NCBI GenBank assembly: GCA_947652605.1
Contig: OX393576.1
Coordinates: forward strand, 47,592,966-47,656,965
From: Elmis aenea
Taxonomy: Eukaryota; Arthropoda; Insecta; Coleoptera; Elmidae
Length of the DNA: 64,000 bases
Direction of reading: 5' to 3'
In this document: piece by piece, positions 56,337 through 64,000 of the stretch
Layout of the letters: each line of letters begins with the position of its first letter
How positions within the stretch are numbered: the stretch's first letter is position 1
Program-made: the position numbers and the translations under genes
Notes under the pieces: model-generated
Database searches by the model: none
What the model was told of the DNA's origin: nothing
The model's input: only the letters and a program-made list of their open reading frames with translations

Positions 56337-57293
56337 CAGGGTGTTTCTTAAGTATTGCAAAAAAATTTAGGAGGCGATTCTTTTTTAAAAATTAAGGGGG
56401 TCTTACATAAAAACAAAATTCCTTAGACGTCTCCTTTCGAAGTTACACCCTCCTAAAGGGGTGCGGTAAAATTAGGTTTTTATTTTATTTCTCAAATTTG
56501 GATAAATTTAGGAAAATGATATTTGGTAGATGTTTTATACTTATTAAAAGGTTTCCCATAGTAATATTTTGAATCATCTCCCACCTCCACAGGGGGCTGA
56601 AAAGTGCGACCCCTGTTGGTTTTCTTATCAGAACTTTTTGGTGGGTTAAAATTTTTTAATTGAAATTTTTTTTTTTAAGCTTGATTTATTTAGAAACTTT
56701 ATTTATTCTCTAGTTTATCTCGTAAAACTTACCGTTTTCGAGTAAAAAATATAATAAGTAAACGTGAACCATCAAATATTCCAATATAAAACGTTTCATT
56801 TTGGTGGTTGCCATGGTTTGTTTATGTTCATATTGGGTAGAATTGACGAGTGTAATTTATTTTGAGGTTAGCGTGGTGACAACGCTATAACGCCCGTCGA
56901 TTCTACCCAACATTAACATAAACAAACCATGGAAACCACCAAAATGAGTCGTTTTAAATTGGAATATTTGATGTTTAATGTTTACTTACTTTATTTTTTA
57001 CTCAAAAACGGCAGGTTTTACGAGATAAACTAAAGAATAGATAAGGTTTCTAAATAAAGCAAGCTCTAAAAAAAAATATTTTTTATTAAAAAATTTTAAC
57101 CCACCAAAAAGTTCTGTTAAGAAAACCAATAGGGGTCGCACTTTTCAGCCCCCTGTGGAGGTGGGAGATATTTAAAAATATTACTATGAGACACCTTTTA
57201 ATAAGTATAAAACATCTACCAAATATCATTTTCCTAAATTTATCCAAATTTGAGAAATAAAATAAAAACCTAATTTTACCGCACCTCTTTAGG
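56337..57293. mobile_element. Foldback element, right arm truncated
   Basis: The left end CAGGGTGTTTCTTAAG follows TA. The left arm mirrors the right through GTGCGGTAAAATTAGG, AGTGCGACCCCTGTTGG-like and CCATGGTTTGTTTATGTTC words. The axis lies about 56870 (GGGTAGAATTGACG against CGTCGATTCTACCC). The right arm stops at CACCTCTTTAGG (57293), about 115 bp short of a full arm, so the terminal CACCCTG is missing. A solo arm of this family is at 13880. Confidence 0.85.
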
Positions 57294-57591
57294 CGTGTCT
57301 GGTTTATGCTTAATTGTTGAGTATTAGCAGTGGCGTAGGAAGGGGTTGGCATTTGGGCGTTTGCCAAGGGCGCCATAATCTGAGGGGCGCAAAATTCAAC
57401 TCAAAAAATCTAATTATGGTATTATTAATAAATAATAGCCTTATTATTTTTTTAAATTTCAAACTTAGAGAAACTTTAAAATGTCAATCGTTCTAAGTCC
57501 ACCCTCTCTAAATGAGCGGCTTTAGTGGGACTAGTTAGGGAGGGGCGGCACTCTGCGCTGTAGCTGTCAGGAGAAAAAATAGGTAGGTACT

Positions 57592-57999
57592 ATGGGTTTT
57601 GAAGAAATTAAATGTAATGTAGCAGTTTTGACAGAAAAGTATCCAGAGTTAAATTTGCAACAGTTTCTGATAGAAATCCAATGTTTCAAACATTAATTTG
57701 TGGAAATTACAAAAAATCAAAATGCTTCTAATTTATTGATACTATTTAAATATTTTAAATTTAATGGCCAACTGGGAATTAGAAGAAACCTATCCCAATA
57801 TAACAAAAGCATTAAAAATATTTTTAACTATACCCGTCACGTAAAAATTATTAAAAATTATTTGCGTTCTACATGTGGTCACGATAGAACGTCATCACTA
57901 TGCCTTTTTTCAATTGAACGTGAACTGGCAAAACAAATAAACGTTGATGAAATTATTTCAAACTTTGCTAATGCCAAAGTTAGAAAAATTAAACTGTGA
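57592..57999 (+). pseudogene. hAT transposase C-terminal (dimerisation) fossil
   Basis: From an ATG at 57592 the frame reads TEKYPELNLQQFLIEIQ, a stop, FVEITKNQNASNLL, and ends with KIIKNYLRSTCGHDRTSSL, then CLFSIERELAKQINVDE and IISNFANAKVRKIKL. The last part matches the hAT C-terminal dimerisation region ('iKnyLRStM.qeRL..Lall.iE.e.a..id.d.ii..FA..KaRk'). Between 57785 and 57840 a different frame reads ETYPNITKALKIFLTIPV, the segment normally just before it, so frameshifts and a small deletion (the SAERSFSKL-type motif is absent) have occurred. Most of the transposase is gone. Not functional. Confidence 0.78.
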
Positions 58000-58054
58000 T
58001 GTAATTATGTTCCTATTACCTATTAATTATAACCATAAATGTGATTTTCAGTAA

Positions 58055-58407
58055 TCTATTTATATAAAAGAGCTTGTTTAGTTGTTTGTTTGTGTGTTTG
58101 TTTGTGTGTTTGTTTGTGTGTTTGTTTGTTCGCTGTAGAATCCTAGGTCTGTTGACCGATCGGGACCAAATTTTGCACAGTTACTATTTAGGACCCAAAG
58201 GATTACACGTCGTATAAAGAACGGCCGGAAACGACCTGGAACGGCCGGAAACGTCTGGGAACGTTTGCCGAGCGCGAGCGCGCAGCGCGAGTAGTCTGTG
58301 ATTGTTAATCTGGGAACGTCCGCCGGTCGCGAGCGCGGAGCGCGAGTAGTCTGTAATTGATAAAAGAGAATTGTAATCACCCGTGCAACGCCGGGTCAAT
58401 CAGCTAG
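58055..58407 (+). mobile_element. Nonautonomous Helitron (353 bp)
   Basis: The 5' end TCTATTTATATAAAAG follows an A; the 3' end CTAG is followed by a T, as expected for insertion between A and T. A hairpin (ACCCGTGCAACGCCGGGT, arms around GCAAC) lies about a dozen bases before CTAG. There is a GTTTGTGT microsatellite at 58081-58130, and repeated ACGGCCGGAAACG and GCGAGCGCG words. No Rep/helicase is encoded. It would move by rolling-circle replication using enzymes from elsewhere. Confidence 0.82.
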
Positions 58408-58635
58408 TTAATTATACCTATATGTAAACTTGTATTTTGTTATTTTTTTGTAAGAATTTTATTTTGTTTCAATAGAAGAAAAGTTTATGTTTTGCATATT
58501 TTGACTTTTATTAAAGTTTTTTTTATTACTGAAACATTTGTTTTTTTTTACATATTTTAAATAAAATTATTCAAAGTATACAAGGGCGCTAAAGTTTCAT
58601 TTGCCAAGGGTGCAAAAATTGTTGCTACGCCTCTA

Positions 58636-60551
58636 CTAATACTAAACATGAATCAATACAGCTCAAGACAAAATAGTCCCGATGAAACAACTCGGAAAAA
58701 ATAACCCACCGAGATTATTGCCCCGTCATAATAGTTGAGCTTACTCTTATCAAATAATCTATTAATCCCGTTAAAATAATTTAAACTGCCTTAACAGCTA
58801 TGCTTAAAAATTATATGCAACAAAATCGGTGACTATAAACACTTGTGAAAAATTATCACGGCACATATATTTTGACTATTAATATGCAATATCAGATAAC
58901 TTAACATTGTTATACTTATTTTTATTATTTTATTATAATTTTTATATTCATATAATTTATTAACAATACAAATATGCATTTATACATAATTATACATTTA
59001 TTTTTTATTAAAAAAATTAACTAAGCAAGTATTAGGCCAATTTAATGGGACTATTTTATGTATGGACTAATTTGACGAAGACTTTTTGATAAGGCTATTT
59101 TGACCAGAGACTAAAAATGAAAAATATTTCTTTTGTTTTTGATCGGAACTTAAACGAAATATTTCGTTTCGTTCTTTACGTTCTACCGGCCATCGTTATA
59201 CTACTCATTGAATTTTTGAATGGTGGGGATAAAGGCCGATGCCGAGCATAATCGTTATAATACTATATGCCTGGCTATAGAATATAACGTAAATTATTAA
59301 CGTTAATAATTTAATATTCTTATTTTTTTATTATATTTTAATTACAATTTATAGAAACAAGTTTTATAAATATTTTAATATGTAATAATTAAACGATGGT
59401 GTGTAACTTCTTCCTTTGTAATTACTTTTATATTCAAGAACGCAACATTTAACAGGCATTTTTGTTATGTAGATAATTATTAAGCATTCTGAAACAACAA
59501 TGTAAATTTAGTAACATGAATGAAATTTGAAATTATGTTATCATCTTTTAAAGTTGCATTGATGCATTATCACTTATAAAGCAAATTATTGATTCACTGT
59601 AATTATTATGATTAAAAAAAAGCACCTCACCGCAATCGATTGCCATTGAACGATGTTCGCAATGAAGAGAACTTGGTATGATCATAGATATGAAAGTTCA
59701 CTTACAACAGTATGATTTGTGATTTATCTTAAAACTGTGTTTTAAATCGTATTACAAGAAACATCTAAGTAAGGAAGGCTATTACAAAGCTGCGATTGGT
59801 CAAGACCAAATGGGCTCTCAAACTAAAAACATAATTCAGAAGTAAAAAGGGGTTTAAAAAATATTTTTTAAAGGTATTGAAGTGGTTAAAGTTGTAAACC
59901 AATATGTATGAATAAGTTTACAGCATGTCGTTTTTTTTTTGTATCTATTTAAAAAAGATCTTTGAAGATTTACTGTGCTAGTTCAAAATGACACAAAAAG
60001 TGTTGTACAATATGTGGTGTCGAACCCCATCATAAAAGTCTGACTACTGACCTAAATTTTGTTATACAAAGTAATGAAGCGACTTTTTAATTTTATTTTG
60101 AAGTAGATTATTTTAACAAGTTAGACAACAAATCATTTACAAAAAATACTGTGTATAAGTCTATTCATATTCATATGAGTTATATAAGTTATAAGTACAT
60201 GCTAGTAAACATGCAAATATCAACTAATAGCATAATTATTTATTATCTACTTAAGTCAAAGTAAAAATTTAATTTACCTATTTAAAAAACACAAAACAAT
60301 TTCTTATTAACAATTAATCTGTGCTACGTACAATAGTTTATGGTTTTGACGATCACCGCAATAAAATTACCTTTAAATATCAATAAATTAAAAGTATGTG
60401 TAAATTATTAATTGAACTTTATTTATTATTAAGTTATTAGAACATAGTATTAACGCAAATTACGGTTATTTGAAATTATTCGTGTTGAAAATCGACGAAT
60501 ACTATTGGTAGCACCTAATATTCATGAAAAATTTGGATATATTGTGGAAGC
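58636..60551. other. Unassigned intergenic DNA
   Basis: Short inverted words ACAAAATAGTCCC (58669) and GGGACTATTTTATG (59048) may mark a small decayed element. GGTGGGGATAAAGGCCGA (59222) is inverted at 60886-60903 (TCGGCCTTTATCCCTACC), 1.7 kb away. No gene signal. Confidence 0.35.
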
Positions 60552-60885
60552 GACCAGCAAAAAAATTAAAAAGTAAAGCAAAAATTTGCAAAAAATGACG
60601 TAAACAATTGATTGTTTTTTTTTGCTAATGTAACGCACCGTGAAGTTGGAGGTACAAAAGTTTTTCTTTAATTATCTCATATTGAGACCAGCAAAAACTT
60701 TAAAATGTACAAAACAAAAATTAGAAAAAAAGAGCAAACAATGATGACGTAAAAAGTTTTTGCTTTTTTAGCAAATGTACCTCACTGTGAAGTTGGAGAT
60801 ACAAAATTATTTTTTTTAATTATCTCGTAATAGAGACCAGCTAAAACATTAAAAGGTACAGCAAAAATAAGCAAATAATGAACAG
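60552..60885. repeat. Diverged tandem repeat, unit about 140 bp
   Basis: Each unit begins GACCAGC(A/T)AAAA (60552, 60686, 60835) and contains GTGAAGTTGGAG(G/A)TACAAAA and TTAATTATCTC. Two full units (134 and 149 bp) and a partial third are present. Confidence 0.75.
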
Positions 60886-63139
60886 TCGGCCTTTATCCCT
60901 ACCACATTTCTCGCATTTTGCAGTAAAGAGTCGGCCCGCTAGTTTAACGATGGCCCTGGTTCCACCCATATAATTTCGTTTTCTTCTTCTTGAAACTCAA
61001 TCTAATACTGATTAAAACCGGTTTTACAGTCGTTTTTTTTTTTAGTTTTTTACAAAATTCAGAGCAGAGAAATTTCTAAAGAACGGTCGCCAAATGTAAA
61101 ATGACATTATTGGCAACCCTATTAATACCATAAAACCCTAATTATTCGAATATTCGAATATTGGATTATTCAGATTATAAAATCTTCGTATGTATTAATT
61201 AATATGTAAATCAACCTTTAAATAAGAACAAATTTGGCGTGATTATTTTGTACTTTTGGTAACAAATGTAGGATATAAAATGTTTGTGATGAATTTTAAA
61301 GTCCATTTACATTTTTGTTACTGTTGCTTAGTAATCGTTGAGTCCCCGCTAAATTGTAAACGGCGATATGTTTGGTTTTGATCATTAGGGGCCGGATAAT
61401 TTAGACTAGCAAAGCAAAATATTAAATTTACCTAATGTTAAACACATTTAACAGATATCTAACCAAATAAAATGTGTGTATATTATTTAGTATAACACCC
61501 GTCAAGTGCAAAAATACTACTAGTTTGTCAAACCATAGATTATCAACGTCAATTGTCATGTTTTTAAACTGTTAAAAAAAGCCGTGATTATTAGGCGCCC
61601 TTTGTTGTCCAATGAAGTGTATATTATTTATTGATGATTCAATCAACAAATTGGAAAGAGAAGACAGCTCTACCGTTACTTATGTTGCACAAAATTTGCA
61701 AGTTTTAGCAATAAAGTTGTTAATACATAATCTATATGGAGAAAAGTGAAGCTCACTTATTTCAAGTGAGATATTTTACTGCCTTGTGGAGTCTTCCCAG
61801 CATAGACGGTAAATTCGCGTTTGTGTTCAATGAATAAAAATTAAATAGTGATAAGATCTGTTTTTGGAATTATTAATTTCGTTTTCGTTTTTGAATGAAA
61901 AATAATAATTTCGTTTTAGTTATAAAATTTTCGTTAATTTCGATTAAAGTTTTCGGTTTGTTCTCGAGCCCTGATTTTGGCGGCTCAACACGTAACATTA
62001 CAACATGTTCATTATTTCTCATCAAACAATAATTATTAACACGCTTAAGACTTTTCATAAAATCCTTGTATAACCATTTAATTTTGCTGGTAGGTTTCAT
62101 ATGCGGCGATTACAACTTGCTCTTTTTATTGTAGCATACAACACTGAACAACTACTGATTTCCTGCTGGGCAATGAGTTATTGTTAAATGATATGGACAT
62201 GTCAGGTATTTATACTCCATACGATATTGACGATCTCATATAAAGTAAATAATGCGAAAAGTTTCCTTCTGGTTGAGCTTTAAGCATTTTCTATTTCTTA
62301 CTAGTGAGTGAGGTCGATCCATTTTGACACAGCCGAACGATCTTTACGGTAGCTGTCTGTAAGAGATAACATAAATGTAGACTACGCTGAAGATGATCCG
62401 TGAACTTAACTGCCATATAAAATCTCTAGTAATACCTTTTACCTTTGTTGACAAAGACGTATTGGATCGTCGGTGCTTCGAGAAAACCGATAATGACAGC
62501 TAGTAACGTTATGCGATGTTGATGCTGCAAGTGTGGTTAACAAAAATGTTGCATCGTGAAAATATTCGTTCATAACTTTAATACATACCGTGGGATATTT
62601 TGTAACATTCCTATAAACTTATAAAACTTAAGCAACACAGTAACCATATTTGCTAATATAAATTTATCATTTTTGTGAATGTTTGGTTGTCGTAAATGAT
62701 TTACATTGTATGCAATTTGACGTGTTTAATTATAAAATCGCTCACATTATTCTATGTATTTTTTTATGTTTAATACTTAAATAGTTTCACAGCTTGACGC
62801 TTCTTCACTAAATCATTCATACACAAAAAAAAACTTGTCTTAATAACGTAGCAGCACGAAGCTGTACAGGAATAGCGAAAAAAAAACATGAAATAAGAAT
62901 ACTATTTTTTATTCACATGATTAGTATTATATCAAGTATATGCTGCACTTATAGTGTAATTTTTTGTATAAAATAATGTTGGTTACTAAAAAAACATATT
63001 ACATACTATCTTTGTACATTCTTTATCCGCTACCCTTCTCCTCTTGCATTTAATATTCCTTTTGTGTTGCTTATAAAATTAAAGACTTCTACTAGAGACC
63101 TGGTTTGATATCATCAGGACTTTGCCTCGAGACTCGAGA
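60886..63139. other. Intergenic DNA with a solitary hAT-like end
   Basis: GTTCTCGAGCCCTG at 61960-61973 resembles the right terminus of a hAT MITE related to the solitary left end at 15629. A nearby AATTTCGTTTTCGTTTTTG tract (61876) belongs to the same arm. ATTATTCGAATATTCGAATA (61141) is a short palindrome. No gene signal. Confidence 0.35.
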
Positions 63140-63578
63140 CAGTAATTCTCAAACGGTGTGGCGTACTCCTTAAGGTGCTTCCCTACCCGTGGGAAATATA
63201 TATAAAGGGGGGTGCAACGAAAATTGGAAATCCAATGCAAAACTGTTTATTAAAACAACAAAAACACAATGATATAAAACACATACTGAAAATGACACCA
63301 GTCACACATACGATAGGTTCTTAGTAAGCCTTACGACCAAATATTCCGGATTTCAATGTATTTTTAGGTTTATCTTAACAGAAAAAACTTGCTAACAAAA
63401 ATACACACAATCTAAATTATATACTCAGTATAAAGACGCTTGGAAATAAAAACAAATAATGTGGTTTGGCAGAACAAGAGAATTGGGGGCGCAATAAAAA
63501 TCGATATGGAAAAATTGGGCGCAATACAATTTGATACAGTTAACGAAGGCACAAATACAAAAAGGTTGACAAACACTG
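63140..63578. mobile_element. Probable hAT MITE without clear TSD
   Basis: The left CAGTAATTCTCAAACGGTG and the inverse of GGTTGACAAACACTG (CAGTGTTTGTCAACC) resemble a widespread hAT-type end (CAGTGTTTCTCAACC). The flanking 8-mers do not match, so the element is old or mis-bounded. GGGGGGTGC and GGGGGCGC tracts lie inside. Confidence 0.4.
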
Positions 63579-64000
63579 CCTTAAAATAATGTTTCAATGA
63601 TCTGAATTATCATTTAGAGCAAGATCTGGGGAGCATAAGGCCCAGTTCATAGTGAGGCATTTCATCCCGCCGCGATGCTTGCCACGATGCTCCTAAGATG
63701 TTTCTCCAAGTGATTACCATCTATTCAGATAATAGAGACATTTACTTCAGGAAAAGAATTTCACAAATTATGTATATCGAAATAGGTTTACAAGAATTCT
63801 TTAGGTCAAAATCTACCCTTATTATAAGCGAGGCATGCAAAATCTAAACAAATGAAGAACTTTGCTGATAACGATGGAGTATATATAAAATAGATTATTA
63901 TGTTTTCTCAGTAAGTCGACAAAAATACTGTAGTTAAAGATACAAGTTGTAATTACGATTTGCAAATATAGCAGTCCAAAAATAAAATTCGTCACTTTAT
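63579..64000. other. Intergenic DNA, possible left end of a MITE
   Basis: GGCCCAGTTCATAGTGAGGC (63640) followed by CCCGCCGCGATGC has the look of a PIF/Harbinger-type left terminus. No right end is present before the window stops. Confidence 0.3.

Larger units (their letters stand above)
57328..58635 (+). mobile_element. Decayed hAT element with GGCGTAG ends
   Basis: The left end CAGTGGCGTAGGAAGGGG and the right end GCTACGCCTCTA are imperfect inverses. TTTGCCAAGGG occurs near each end. The interior holds a C-terminal hAT transposase fossil (57592-57999) on the plus strand and a nested Helitron (58055-58407). The flanks AGTATTAG and CTAATACT are exact reverse complements instead of a direct duplication, which is unusual. 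Confidence 0.7.

Noticed and set aside
58081..58130. CRISPR-like or regulatory array from the GTTTGTGT repeat
   Set aside because: A simple microsatellite at the 5' side of a Helitron; no spacers.

Overview
The window reads as intergenic, transposon-rich DNA from an AT-rich animal nuclear genome, most likely an insect. The basis is a single-exon secreted LRR gene, a small two-exon secreted-protein gene with GT-AG splice sites, arthropod-type TATA/initiator and AATAAA signals, and many eukaryotic transposons (hAT, piggyBac, pogo and Tc1/mariner, Jockey and other non-LTR LINEs, a Helitron, a tRNA-derived SINE). Nothing bacterial is present. The order cannot be fixed by eye; a beetle or other holometabolous insect is a guess.

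Layout. 1-3.8 kb is mostly unassigned, with one solitary foldback end. 3.8-6.3 kb is a full-length piggyBac element with TTAA duplication and a twice-frameshifted transposase. 7.7-11 kb holds a hAT MITE and two long foldback (inverted-repeat) elements. 11.7-13 kb is the LRR gene. 13.9-20.8 kb has foldbacks, a 16-bp satellite and a Tc1/mariner-like transposase fossil. 22.1-25.1 kb is a four-layer nest: a Jockey reverse transcriptase split by a hAT, split by a second hAT, split by a hAT MITE, the three DNA elements each with an exact 8-bp duplication. 26.6-27.15 kb is the small secreted-protein gene. 29.6-38.6 kb holds two related foldbacks (one cut by a 5'-truncated LINE with an intact 459-codon RT frame), a second copy of the nested MITE, a SINE and another hAT. 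40-46.5 kb holds a pogo-like fossil with a nested hAT MITE, further MITEs and a second Jockey fossil. 49-52 kb has two more foldbacks. 54.5-58.6 kb holds a hAT that contains a LINE ORF1/endonuclease fragment, a truncated foldback, and a decayed hAT containing a Helitron.

Only two loci look like functional host genes (LRR protein, small secreted protein). Everything else with coding signal is transposon-derived. The most unusual theme is the foldback family: at least eight long inverted-repeat elements begin CAGGGT and end ACCCTG, mostly next to TA. Several share a subterminal box and an alignable arm backbone, and two carry a hammerhead-like CTGATGA...GAAAC motif in their arms. All identifications were made by reading; no database search was run.
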